A DNA stretch of 64,000 nucleotides from the NCBI GenBank assembly GCA_038030265.1, contig CM075937.1:31538198-31602197 (forward strand), written 5' to 3'. The notes beneath the pieces are model-generated. The model was not told the origin of the DNA. It made no database searches and was given only the letters and a program-made list of their open reading frames with translations. The DNA is from Corythucha ciliata. Taxonomy: Eukaryota; Arthropoda; Insecta; Hemiptera; Tingidae. Below are positions 1 through 13,200 of this stretch, piece after piece; position 1 is the stretch's first letter; each line of letters begins with the position of its first letter. Position numbers and translations under genes: made by a program.

Positions 1-835
1 TAGGTGGACTGTTATCTACCCAGCCCTCCCATGCAAATCGTGATAAGGTAACCTTTGTGTAACCTATACCTACATAAAAAAAGTTAGCCCCGATGTCCGG
101 AACTCGCCGGGAAAAAATGTCTCTATATCCGTATCCAAGGACGCTGAATAAGAAATAACAGTATCCCGCCATAGCAACCGCATCTTGCGCCATTTTCTCA
201 CGGGTTCGTAAAACCCGGTTCACACCAGCGAGCACAGAAGAATTTTCAACTGGTTCTACAGGGTGTAACGGAAAAGTCTGGCATAAATGAAATGGGTGAT
301 TCTTGGTCACATTTGGAACCAAAATGATCCTATGCACCATGGTCTGATTACTTATGGTTTTGGAGATAATCGGGGTTTTCCTAATTTTGAATGCATCCAC
401 GGTTTTCCTAATTTTGAATGCATCCACGGTTTTCCTTAGTACTTCGTCTGTATCTGATGAAATAATGGTCTCATTGAAATTTAAAAGAACCATTGGAAAG
501 AGCACTAAATTCTCTGTAGGGTTGTAAATACGTATAATATACGGTTATCCTAAATGGCGTGCCCCAGTCCGACCAGAATAAATCGCGAAAATATATTCAA
601 AGATTTTCTTGATTTATGCGGGTCGCCTCACACTATATTTGGAAATATCGAACATTCGCTAATTTTGTCATCTTTGATCTCCAGGTTCGCCAACTTGTGT
701 TTGCTGTGGAAGGGGGGAAATATGTCAGAAATTAAGCTGGAAGGGGCAAAAAGGGAAAAAATCGGCTGCAGATTTATTTTTAGTCAAAGTGTTGACAGGT
801 ATGTGAGTTGAAACGATCAAGAGAAAAAAGGTCCT
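1..835. other. Non-coding flank with a 27-bp tandem duplication
   Basis: I see no supportable exon. A 27-base unit starting GGTTTTCCTAATTTTG is repeated about 2.3 times at 374-435. A stretch around 150-200 (cccgccatagcaaccgcatc) reappears in diverged form near 44,355-44,405, so it belongs to a dispersed repeat. A strong donor-like gtatgtgag at 798 has no convincing exon before it in the needed phase. Confidence 0.4.
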
Positions 836-3800
836 ATGTTTTTTTGTGTTTTGGTTGTAGAAACAGTTAAGAAAAAAATTCCAAATGCAGAGATGCAGCA
901 AATTAAGGCGGCATCAATGCAATGGCTCGCACAAGCCACGCAGCGAATCCACGTGTAAGTATTAGAATTCGCACACGCGTTTCATTCACATAATATGTTA
1001 TACCGTGAAAACAATTTTGGAATCTCTTTATTGTTCTCAGAGCAAGTAAGCGACCAAAAAACGACGGCGAACGGAAAGAGTTCGGCGAAACATAATGATA
1101 GTTTGATTTTTTATTTTTTTAAAAATATTTCATATTTCGTTTTAAATATATTTTTACGCTTTTTCAACTTTTATTTTTAAGCACAGTTGGTCCTATTTCA
1201 CAGTTTACTCACCATGGAATTGATCACTGACTTGAGCATTCGTTGAAGGCCCAGACTATAAATTGATTTTCAGCAGTCGAAACCGACAGTTAGGTATCTC
1301 ATGATTTCATTGATTTCTTCTGGATCGTAAGCCCCTAAGGCAAATAAAATAAAAGAGACGGCTCAAAATACAATGTCAATGAAATTTTCTGGTAATTGGG
1401 TGGCCCCTTCTCCCCTGCCATATCAACGGATTTGGTTCACAAGGTTCTCATACGAAAGCGCGTTCATTTTTCATTACTCGAGTCAATTTTGGGGGCAATT
1501 GCAGCAACAGCCATGTGGTAGCGAATTTTCAACTAATTCAACCCCCTCTTTCACAACGTTCCCGTGGGCCGATTCTACTGGATCACGAACTCGACCGCAA
1601 TATTCACGCTATTGATTTTTAGACCAAATTTGGTTGCCCTAAGCCAAAAATTGCGACCGTGATCGTGCTCAACTCACTACACAAGTGTAGTGCAGCGTCC
1701 TCTCCATTAACATATGTTTCAATTCAGAAGAGGACGGGTGGAAAAACTTACACCACACGAGTGTATTGCATTGAAATGGAAAACGCCCTGAACCAAACCT
1801 TGCTCTGAGCCATTTGATTCTATCTGGGTCTCTTTTAGGCCGATATAAAAAACTTATTGGAAGTCGAAAAAGTAGTGTTTTGGCATTGTGGCACAAAACA
1901 ATATTTATAATTCTTTGTCTTACCCGTTATTGTCACTCAAGAGAGAACTGGAGACGAAGACTAGAAAGAAAAATTAACCAACCACACTATTGACAACGAC
2001 CGATAATGGCAATCACAACTTGACTTTCATGAGAGTACAAAGCAGCTCTTAAGGGGGAGTTGTACATGTGTTTCCTCGACCCCCCTCCAATCTTACCTCG
2101 CCTACTCCGCGTTACGGAAATTACCGCCGTATTTCTGCACCAATCGTGGACTTCAAGGGCTCATTTAAATCTTCAGGAAATTCCGCACAAGCGTACGATC
2201 TTGCTTTCCTAAATAAGTCGTCGAAAGAGTGTGAATTTTCAAGGTAAAAGTTTGAGTGCGTTTTACAGTTATTTTAAGGATGAAATATGAAAAAGGAAGA
2301 TCGTACGCTTGTGCGGAATTTCCTGAAGATTTAAATGAGCCCTTGAAGTCCACGATTGGTGCAGAAATACGGCGGTAATTTCCGTAACGCGGAGTAGGGG
2401 AGGTAGATTGGAGGGGGGTCGAGGAAACACATGTGCAACTCCCCCTTAAGTTATTTTCCACAAATCATGAAAAAACCATTTGTGAGCATAATTATTTCGA
2501 CCTTGGAACTATTCATTGGAGCGAATTCCAGAAGCCCAAACAATAGCAAGAAGCGCATTTTATTTCTTATTATAGGAAATTGGCAAGTAGGTACCGCATA
2601 TGTGGCAGGGCCTTTGGTAACCCTCTGGAATATTTGGCCGACTGGGCGAATGCGCTTCCCATGGCCGGGAAGCGGGAACTGGGAAGCCTATGATCATCCT
2701 ACGATCGTGCAAGATCGGTCGTACGTAGAAAACGGGACGATCGCTGTAACCGTTTTTTCGAATGAAATGACCAATGAGGACATAGATGCGTAGCAAAATA
2801 GCGCAGTGAACTGTCAAAAGCAACAAAAGTAAAGGCGTTATCAAACCTGATGATAACACGAGAGTGTTTTACAAACAAGGCAAAAAACGTGTCCAGTCTC
2901 CTGAGTCCAGTGTCCGTCCGTCGTTTGTTATAATCATTTTATTAAATTGTTGCTGACTGTGAGATGGATAAAAGAATAAGGCAGCCAGTGAATGAAAGAG
3001 CATTCCTCCGTGAAGTCTTGGAATTAGCGTAGGCCCATCCACAAATTTTCCTTGTAAAGACGACGCTGAAAATGATTTGATTTGTTTTTTTGTGTTTTTC
3101 ATTCTCGTTACAGTTGCAAGAGGCCGATTGTTGAATCGGATAAGTTCCAAGATGTCAAGTTCAACTCTGATTTTCTTCTTCCTCGAGGTAATTTCTTGTG
3201 TGTTCGCTTTAATTGACTTTTCACGTTGCTCGTTTGGTAGGTACGTGTGAAGTTTTGACCTTATGCCACATGTTGATTTCTCCCAAAATTTCCAGACAAT
3301 GAACCTTTTTTGAAGCGCTACGAACTTGTGGTACAGTCCCCTAACAGCGATAATTATAGTGCTTGTGTAGCCCTGTTCTCTAAAATTTGTAAACGAATAT
3401 TCTTAGCCAAGGTGAAGCAAAATGTTGAATAGCATTTAAATTGTTAGTGGAATCGCTTAAACTACGAGGGTTAGTGGATAAAGCATGCATAAATCTGTAG
3501 CCGTAGGAACCTACATCGTCTGTTTTCTCTCGTTGAGGTTCGTCAAAAACGGACCGGTTTCGGCAGCTCGCCATCTTCAGCATTTGGTTTCCCAACTTGG
3601 GAGTTTCAGTTGGGAAACCAAATGCTGAAGATGGCGAGCAGCCGAAACCGGTCGACGATGTAGGCTCCTATGGCTACAGATTTATGCATGCTTTATGTTG
3701 AATAGCCATCTTTCGGCCTGCCATTTCGGACTTATCGTATGTTCTCTGTCTTGCTTCGACTCGGGTTCATCCTCTGTTGTTCTGTGCGATGATTGACTCT

Positions 3801-4208
3801 CGAATTATCCCTTCCCTCTCCTGTGTTGTATTTGTTTAATATTTTACGTTTTATTGTTAAACTGAAGAATGTTCATGTGTCATTTCCAGAACCATTTAGA
3901 TCGTTGCTCAACAACAGGCACACTGAAGAGGCCAGCGGTGGTGCTGTCGTCGATGAAGAACTCGCTCATCGGTAATTATGACAGTCAAATATAAACGGAG
4001 CGATTGACCGACTAAACCGATAATTCCCTGTTTATTCGCTCAGCGTTGACAATCTTGCCATACAAAGTCGTGTTTGGACGCGTTCCGACTTGAAACCATC
4101 CTCTGATATCGTTCAAACATTCCTACCTCATGAAGCTTACTTGCGTTTTCCACAAACAGACTCTGTCAATGATTCGAAGAAGAAAAAGAAAAAGTCTCGG
4201 TGGAGAAA
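836..4208 (+). CDS. DIS3L2: N-terminal exons assigned to the DIS3L2 gene
   Basis: Four short exons upstream of the recognisable nuclease core (861-954, 3114-3187, 3890-3971, 4044-4208) encode a hydrophilic stretch. It includes [19 protein letters not shown], then [16 protein letters not shown], and ends in a lysine run. Each has a clean acceptor and donor (gtaagt, gtaatt, gtaatt, gtgagt). The phases 2, 1, 2, 2 run into the exon at 11945, which is why I join them to DIS3L2. I do not recognise a domain here, and a separate small upstream gene remains possible. The first exon may begin at an acceptor (…ttggttgtag, ending 860), with the true start in an exon I cannot see. Alternatively it reads through from the in-frame ATG at 836. 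Confidence 0.6.
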
Positions 4209-7200
4209 GTGAGTGTAAATTTTGCCTTATTTTTATCTAATTTGCTTATTTGGGTTTAACTCATGTTAGGGGCGAATACCGTCTAAAAAATTGGTAGTGC
4301 ATGTTTCTTGTCTGTGCCGTCTCGTGTTCTTGGCATATTATGTATATGAAAAACCCGGGACAAGAAGTCTTCAACACAGAAGCTAACAAATTTTTCACAA
4401 AAGCCCGGAATTACAAACAATTCAAAAAATTGATTAGTCGCTTCTTCGAGAATAAAGTACAAAAATGTTGTCTCCCTAGTGCATCAAGGTTGTTGGTGTT
4501 AAAGGAAGGTTGTGTGGTCAGAATGATCTATTATGGTTTTATCTGGCTGTCCCGTCGTAAAAAGATGTAAAAATATATTGAATAATTATCTTTCTAAGGC
4601 CCGGTGCACACAAGCGATAAGTGTCGCGTGGTCGCCGCGACAATTATGCGACCGCAGAGAAACATATAATTCAATGGGCAATGCACACGTGTCGTTGCGA
4701 CCAATTATCGCTGGCGACACTCGAAATGCTGTCGCAAGTTCCTGACTGTGAGATGGATAAAAGAATAAGGCAGCCAGTGAATGAAAGAGCATTCCTCCGT
4801 GAAGTCTTGGAATTAGCGTAGGCCCATCCACAAATTTTCCTTGTAAAGACGACCGGTAATGTTTCTTGTTATGAATCAAGAATATAACAGCCTGTAGCCT
4901 GTACACACTAGAGCAGTGGTTTTCAAGCATTTGCGGCTCGCGACCCACTAAATTCGGCTATAATTTATTCGTGACCCATGTGCATGATATTATATGCTTC
5001 TTTGAGGGAGGCTTTCCCCAAGCCCAAGTGGGCTTTCAGTGACTATACACGTTACTTCGATAGCCCAAATCCTACATCGAAAGCCCAGACTCAACGGTGA
5101 CTGCCACATTCACCATAGCAGAGAAAAATATAGCTGTCGAAAGCCCGATAAATTTGGGTTTCACTGGCGGATGTTATTTGTATGTTACTTATCAATAAAT
5201 ATTAATATTAATAAATATCAGTAAATATTAATATATTATATCAATAAATATTATCCGAAAGTAATTGAAAATTTTTTCATTGTCTTGTCTGAGGTCCATT
5301 AAAGCATGAATTGAAAGCCTCCTTCTATAGGATCTTTCAAGGTTGTACGGATGAACCCAGTACTTCCTTTTTGATTCTAATTTCCTATTGAGGTACTTGT
5401 AAACTAAATAAATTGAAGATATAACTTTCATTTTGCGTTGTTCGGTGGTCCATTGCGAACGATGGCTAGCGAAAAACTGTCTGGGTATTGGGTGTATGCG
5501 CCGTTGCTACGTAAACATAATTATGAAACTGTCGCGGCGGTAAATATCGCCGGTCACTGCGACACTTATCGCTCGTGTGCATCAAAAAATAAATGGTCGC
5601 AGCGATAATTGTCACGACGACCACGCGACTCTTATCGCTCGTGTGCACCGGCCCTAAAACTGGCTTAAATAGAAATTCAAAAATTTACTTCGTCCTCTGC
5701 GAGGCCAGTGTCGCTGGAGAGAAATGTGGTTGGGGTAGACGACGGTGTAACTAGGATAATATGATTCGCGTCGCGTCTTGTACCCTTGAAGTAAGGAAAA
5801 CCGAAAAAGAGTGACTGCCAACCTACATGTCTATTATAAACTATATGCGTGTAGGCGGGGAAATAATGAATTCAGACTAAGCTGTCAACACAGCGTTTCA
5901 CCAGCTGTCAACACGGCGTTTCACCAGCTGTCAACACTGAGATACAGGCGTTTCAGTCCAAGACTTGAATGCCGATCTTCATTAACATAAAGGCTGCTTT
6001 TCATACCATTGTTTGGCATAGCCTTTTATTTATCTGGTTTTCAGGTGCTTATGTAGATCTCCTCACTAAGCTGCTAAGCTATCTTCCGGTAACCCTTTCA
6101 GATGATAGTCAATTTGTTGTAAAATTCGTCCTCTGGGGCACTAGTGGGGGGCGCCGCGCCCCATTTTTTTTTTTAACCTCCACTATCGAAGAGCAGGGGC
6201 ATGGCACAAGCCCCAGGCACGGAATCCTAAGTGGATTATTGTGCCGCTCTTGGATAAGTTGATCTAGTCTAGAGTCTTTCTCACCGTATGAGGTTGAGGA
6301 GGTCCTCAGCTAGTGTTTCGCTGGCCGGAACATGTCAGGCTAACTGGACCCTTGAGCACGAGAGTGACAAGGATGACGAGCTACCGCGCGCTGAGTGCGT
6401 TGCACTCGAAGAGATGAGCCCCTGCACCGGGGTGTGTTCTTAAGAACGGCCCGCCGAGGGTATATTTTTAAAACCTCCCCTCGGCGGGTATGCTCCTTAG
6501 AACTGCCCTCCACAGGTACGTCCCTGGTCCCATCAATGCCGTGTTTGACCTCGGATGGAGTAGCCGGTGACTGCGGCGTTCACGGAAGGTTCTCTGAGCC
6601 CCCTCCGAGTTCTTCATAAATTTCTGGGTGAGCCCTTCAAGGTCCAGCCAGAAGCCAGGGTAATATATGTCCACCGCCGGCCAAGTCGAATGAGATAATC
6701 GCTAAATCGTTTCTTCCAACGTCGAGGCGCCTGTTTTAACCCATAGAGACTTTTTTTCAGTCGGCAAACTCTATTTGTGCCGTCGGAAAAGCCTTCAGGG
6801 TGACTCATGTAGATCGATTCATCGAGGTTTCCGTATAGAAATGCTGTTGAGACATCAAATTGAGTGAAATGCATGTTTTCGCTTGCAGCTACGCTCAGCA
6901 CTGCTCGAATCGTTCCCGCCTTCGCAACAGGACTGAATATTTGGTCATAATCTTCACCCTTTCTTTGTGAATATCCTTTGATGACGAGTCGTGCCTTGTA
7001 CTTTTATATTTCACCCTCGGCGTTGGTCTTAATTTTGTAAACCCATTTGCACGGAATCGCTTTTTTTCCTGGTGGTAAATCTGCTAGTTCCCATGTTTCA
7101 TTTTCTTCAAGCGAGTTCATTTCATTATCCATTGCTTCTTCCCACTTTTTCGAAGTTTTGCTTTGAACTGCTTCTTTGAAAGTTGTAGGCTCATAAAAAC

Positions 7201-10200
7201 TATAAACGTCTGCAGCAGCTGACATAATGTAGTCATTTTTGTTTGGTAATTTTAGGGTCGAACGATCTCTCAACGCGTATCCCTCCGATTCGCCCTTCTC
7301 TATCTCGCCTCTTTCACTATCTTCCTCTTCTTCTCACTCTTGACTGTCGTCAAATTCTTCTATCGAATTTTCATGTGAAGAGAGCTGAATATTTTCCGTT
7401 TCTTGAATTTCGGTACCTTGATCACTTTCTTCTTTCTTATCTTCTTGAAGTATTTTCAAGTGTAAAAAGTTTTCTCTACCTTCAGCGTCGACTAGTGGCT
7501 CCTCTTGGAAAATCACATCTCTGGAACGAATCAACTTTTGTTTTTCTTCATTCCATATGCGATAGCCGTCGTCTTCTTCGTATCCGATAAGTTTTCCTAT
7601 CTGTGCTTTCCTGTCCATTTTCTTCCTTAGATGCTTCGGGATGTGAGCGAAGCACGTGCTTCCTATTACGCGAAGATGCTTAATAGCTGGCTTTTTTCCC
7701 AGCCATAACTCGCTTGGACTTTTCCCTTCAATGCTTGATCTATAACTGACCTGTTCAGAATGTAGGCAGCCGTATTTATCAGTTCTGCCCATAGCTCTTG
7801 TGGAAAATCTCGCGAATGCATAATCGTTCTGGCCATTTCATCAATGGTGCGATTGTCGCGTTCACTGCATCCATTTTGTTCCGGGCAGTAAGGCATAACT
7901 AAGCGATGTTTGATTCCTTCCTCTTGCAGAATCTTTCGCACGTTTGAGTCATCGAATTCTCCAACGTTGTCACTAAGAAATACTCTCACTTTATGACCAT
8001 TTTTCTTTGCTTCATCGAGCATTTGTTTTAATTTTTGATGTACCTACTTAAAATTTGTGTTTTAAAAAATAAACAATTCTGTACCGAGTAAAATCATCTT
8101 TGAAAATAACGTAGTAGCGATACCCTGAAAATGAACGAGTGAAAGGTCCTCCAACGTCAGCTGGTCAAATCAAATCACCTGGTTTCTTTGCTCTTTCTCG
8201 AGTCCCGAACTTTTTCCGAAGGATTTTTCCGTACACACAGGCTTCACAAAATTTCTTTACTTGAATTCGTAGTTCTCTCGCGATGAGGTCCCGGACATAT
8301 CTTTTATTTTGGTGCCCCATCTCGTGGTACAGCTGAAAAATATTCTGCGTTGAAATATTGCAAATTTCAGTTCTATTCTTGGGATTAATGCTTTGCAATG
8401 ACAATGTGAAGAGACCTGAGTGACGATTTCTGAAACCAACTAATATCACTTGATCGTTCACTTCGAATTGGCAACGCTTCGTTGTAGAAACAAATTTGGT
8501 TCTTGTCTGTTTGTCGTGAGCTGCTATTGGAGAGAATAATTTTTTCTTAATTTCTGGTACATACCATACGTCGTCAAAATTGAGTTCGTGATGATTTCTT
8601 CCAATTTTTGAGCATACTCGGATTCTTTCTTTTCCGATTGCTTCGACTGTATCGCCTGTCGCAGTACTTACTTTGTGTGAGTCTGAAAACTCCTCAAAAG
8701 TTTGGAAAAATTATTTTCTGAAAGTTACGTGATTCGTCGCTCCATTGTCCACGAACCAACTTTCTTCGTCATTTTTACCACAGAAAAGCAGTTGCACTAA
8801 GCAGAGTCATATTTGCTCCTGACTTTTTTTGAGTTTGTTTTGGTGGTCGTCCACCACCAAAACGCTATCCATTTCTTACAATTCCGAACGATGTGACCTA
8901 AACCTCCACAGTACTGACACTTGAATTTAGCCTGGGGTTTTACTCTCGAGTTTTCCTGTTCCACTGGTTTCGATGAATTAACTGTGAGTACCTCTTGACT
9001 ATCTTGATTTTCTTTGCCTTTTAGGGCTCTTTCAAAGGCACATAGCTGATTGGTCAAATTCTCGATGGTCCTGCCTGCCTTCGTTAATAACATCCAGCTT
9101 GATTTGTAATTCTTCTGGTAGCGTTTCAAGTATCTTGCAAATCAGAAATAAATCGGGTATTTCACTATGCGGTCCTCGTTCTTTTACAATTTCAATCTTC
9201 AAGTCATTCCACAAGTTCTTCAATTTGGACATGTGACTAGCTATATTAACGATAGGATCTCGCTGTAATTAAAAAATTGGGAACAAATGTCGTACGCCTT
9301 ATCTTCTGACGCTCCATCAAATAATCGGTGTAGTTCCATCCAGACCTCTCGTGATGTGGAAAAACGCATTACTTTCTTTAGAGTTTCTTCCGCCATGTTC
9401 GTAGTCAAAATGATCATAGCGTTACTTTCAGCTTTCCAGTAGTTAGTCAGATCTGTTTCATATTTCTTCCTGACTTCTTCAACCACGCCTTCTTGAGGTT
9501 GCTTCAAAGCGCCGTTCACAAAACTTATCGACCCTGGAATAGCTCGGAGAAGTATGCTGATCTTGTACTTCCATGTTATCCAGTTCTTCTGTCCTTCCAG
9601 AAGACCAATGTTTACCTTTGTTAGCTCCATATTAACTTGAAGCTATCGGCAGCAAAAAACGTGATCAGTGACCACAACCTGTTATCAATCAAATTTTTAT
9701 TTTATTTTTTTCTTAAAAAAACTCCAACAACAAAAAACGGGTAGAACAATAAAAAAAACATGCGTCATTAAAAAAATGAGAATACTTTTCTCAACATATT
9801 ACACCAGGGGATCGGCCTGTGCCCTAGGGGTCCGTTTAAAGCGGCCCATACACGTACAATAATATTGCGCAATAATAGGGGTTGTACAATAAAATTGAAC
9901 GTTTGTGGGTTGTATTGGGGTTGCACAATATAATGAACAACCTATTTTTTTATCCCTAAACATCTGGAAACGAAATATTGTACAAATTTATTGCGCAATA
10001 TTTATTGTACGTCTATGGACCCCTTGAAGCACACTTTGCCCCCCGTGCCATGCAGACCTTAGGTACGGACCAGACACCTTGTCTTGGGGGGGGGGGGTAA
10101 CTGGAGGAGGTAGGAGACGCCACCCCCTTCTGTCCCGGACTCAGGACAGCCCCTAACCCGTTGTTTGTCCACGGGGTCGTATTCGGCCCCCATGTCCAAT

Positions 10201-13200
10201 GGGTGTGTCCCATAACGGACTCCCCACCGCAAACGGTGCGCCTTATTCCGACCCAACCCACCATCGCACCGTATCAGGAAGGGAGCCGGCCCGATAGTGG
10301 GGTCTCCCATCCGCAACCCGGGGGACGCGCCCGATAGGGGGAACGAACCCCGTGAAAGGTTTGTAGCCAATTAGTCTATTAGTTTATTACAGTGCCTGTA
10401 ATACAATAATTAAGGACCTCGGCGGGTGTTTGGCTTTTTCTCCATATATTTTCAGTATGTATTTTGAAGTAGCCCCGAGCCGCAAGCGGCTTGTGACTTG
10501 TGAGTCTGAGATTTTGACAGTAAAATTCTAGTAATAATCCTTCCAGACAAGTGGCCTGTCAATTGCCAATTCTCCAGAACCCAACACTAATACCAAGTGA
10601 CTCTCTTGTCTCGCAGAATCAAAAGTGTTCAATTTCGTTGACTTTTCTTCCATTGTTCATGAATTTGGCGAGGGAATTTCACGAAACTGGTCAGGGAATT
10701 CCGCGCGATCCATTCTGTGGATCCGCCGCTGGTACAGATCTGTTTGAAAAATGTCAGTTTCTTTGAGTCGTTCGAGAAATGTCATCCCGACTACCCGTCA
10801 CCGGAAAAATTAGCCCGAAACAGGGAATTTATTGCTGGGCAATTTTTTGACTATTGCTGCAGTTCAGTTTCGTGCTATAATTGCCCTTAAATGGACCTTT
10901 ATGATTCTGGCTCTTTCAAACATAAATTTTGCTTTTCCTTGACCACAGTGGCGTGGATTTGTCTCCTTCAAAACACAATTTCACTAATTTGTCCTATGTT
11001 CATACCTCAATTTCACGTATTTAACTTCGTCAAGAACCTAATTTATTTGCTTATGGGGCCTAATTCACTAACTTTTTTCATCATTGCTTTTTTCGAAAAT
11101 CATATGTTTCCGTTCTGTTTTCTTAATTTCATCAATGAGATTTTAATATTTCTACCAAAGCAAAGTTTCTATGTATTTCTTTAGCGAATAAGGAATATTT
11201 CTACCAAAGCAAAGTTTCTATGTATTTCTTTAGCGAATAAGGAAATTAATTAATTTTCTTCAAACGAGTGAATGAAAAAAATAGTAGACACATTGCTACG
11301 AAAAACATTTGCTTTCACAGAAGCCCTTTCGTTGGTTCGAAAAACTGATTTTGTTGTTTCAAAAACTAAATTCAGAGATTTGGCTCATTCCGAAACCTAA
11401 TTACGTCATTTGGGCTTATGTTTTGTGGATTTTCGCTTTTTCGAACACTACTTTTACGGTTGTTGCTCCTTCAAAACAAAATTTTACCGAGATCCTCGGG
11501 TCCCTACCAGAACATGATGGCACACCTCCGGCGCATTTGGTAATGGAGGTGGTCTGCCACTGATCCAATAGTCGGTGTACTTCTTAACCCAAACGGTTAA
11601 GTACCAATGGCTCAGGTTATGACAGGGAGGAGGGTGAATTTTAGGTGCGCCTCGCGTGTTTGCTCAACTTATTGTTACGCCACTGCTCGCCAAAATACCC
11701 CCTACTCACCCCACCGCACAACTTACGCATTCATTGCACTGCTGCTGTACAGTTTTATTACCTGAAGCATACTGTGTATTATCAGACTGAGTGACTGAAA
11801 TCTCTGTATTCCAATTTAAAAATTGTCGCAACCGCTACCTATGACAAAACAAATCTGACTCGAAATGTTTCCCCTTTTACCTTAATCCCTCGTTTTGTTC
11901 ATTACATCCTGGATTAACTGATTGCGATATCACTTTTTGAGCAGCAGGAAATGCGAGGCATCTTCGTCCATAGACGACGGCCCGTCGCCGGCGACGTGTG
12001 CAGTCGCTTCAAAGCAATGTGAGAGCCTTCCTTCAGCGACAAAAATTAATAATGACAGCAAAGCCTCTTCATCTGCTATCGAAACAAAAGTCTCACCTAG
12101 TAAACCAGCAAATATCTTAACTAAATCAAAGAAAGAGGGGAGTGGTCCAAACACAAAAAAATCGAAGTGAGTTTTAACTATCGGGTTGTTGGATTTTACT
12201 TCTAATCAAACTAATCCACGAAAAAGGAAGAAAAGCGACGTGAATGAGGCGCCAGTTGAAGAAGAGAAATTTAAAAATTACGAAAGTGAAAGCGTCATTT
12301 CCGCTGGGCTCCGAGATGGAACCCACATAAAAGTAGCATACTCGAATTGGAGACGTACGCATCTACACGATTACTATGACTTTTTTATTTTCCAGGGGGA
12401 AATTCGTATAAATGCTCGGAATGTAAAACAAGCCTTCGTAACTGACCAGGTCAGTGGTTTTTATTGTTTTAGATTTATTTTATTTTGTTCTGCGCGCGTC
12501 GGCGAGCCACACGCTTAGCCAGTACTATTGAAGTACACCTTGACTAAAGTTTTATTAGGTTTTTATTGGTAAAATTTCACTCCTGGGCCTTGGTATTCCC
12601 AATAAATTAGTTGAAATCGTAACAGAAGACAAATCTTAACCATTTTAACTCCAATTTTTCTCAGGATAGTGCGGATATTTTGATTCAAGGGGTAGTGAAT
12701 AGGAATAGAGCTTTGGACGGCGATGTCGTTGTTGTCAGACTGGAGGACGCGTCTAAATGGATAGTAAGTACTCTGTCTCCGTTGCTTACGTTTTACGTTC
12801 GAGTGAACTATTTTTGAATTTATTTCCCGTAGACTCGAGGCAATGAGGATGCTCAAAAGACAGGGAAGGTATGTTTTCCATTTCTTTCCTGTCGCTGTTA
12901 AAACTCCCTCGCTTTCGAAAGGGGGAAAATGTAACAATTCACGGTCTATACAACTTTCTACAAATTTATAGGTTGTAGACATTGCACAAAAAGTACACAA
13001 TCGTGAGTGCATCGGTACAGTACAGACTGCCTGGAGAAAAGGCAAACTTCGAAAAGCGGTGGTTATGCCGGTCGATCAGAGACTTCCTCGACTTCGGCTT
13101 GAACATATGAGTGATCCAATTTTGAAGGAACTTTTGGCGGACCCTAACGAAGAGATGAATGATTGGCTTATTCATTGTAAACTTCTTGACTGGGGTGAAG

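Larger units (their letters stand above)
6640..9681 (-). mobile_element. Decayed Ty1/copia retrotransposon, 3'-truncated
   Basis: Reading leftward on the minus strand the domains come in copia order. Gag starts at the ATG at 9630 with [19 protein letters not shown] zinc knuckle ([14 protein letters not shown]) lies near 8.9 kb and a protease box with FVDNGAT near 8.74 kb. The HHCC integrase zinc region is at 8.2-8.4 kb, followed by an integrase core with LSDNVGEF and PEQNGCSER. The reverse transcriptase start is at 7.0-7.3 kb and its [12 protein letters not shown] and [11 protein letters not shown] boxes are at 6.7-6.9 kb. The frame is broken several times, including stops in the integrase. 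The YxDD box and RNase H are missing because the element is cut off near 6.64 kb. It lies antisense in the DIS3L2 intron. Confidence 0.9.

Noticed and set aside
554..811. Open frame starting MACPSPTRINREN, with a good donor gtatgt at 798
   Set aside because: The donor phase does not match the next exon and the protein has no recognisable feature.
1041..1101. A possible exon after …attgttctcag reading [18 protein letters not shown] in the phase needed after the exon ending at 954
   Set aside because: It runs directly into TAA without a donor. The alternative acceptor at 3114 keeps the gene open in phase, so this is probably chance.
10013..10370. GC-rich overlapping minus-strand frames that looked like a possible gene
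   Set aside because: Frames are rich in Gly/Pro/Thr because of G/C runs, with no domain. Long open frames are expected in GC-rich non-coding DNA.
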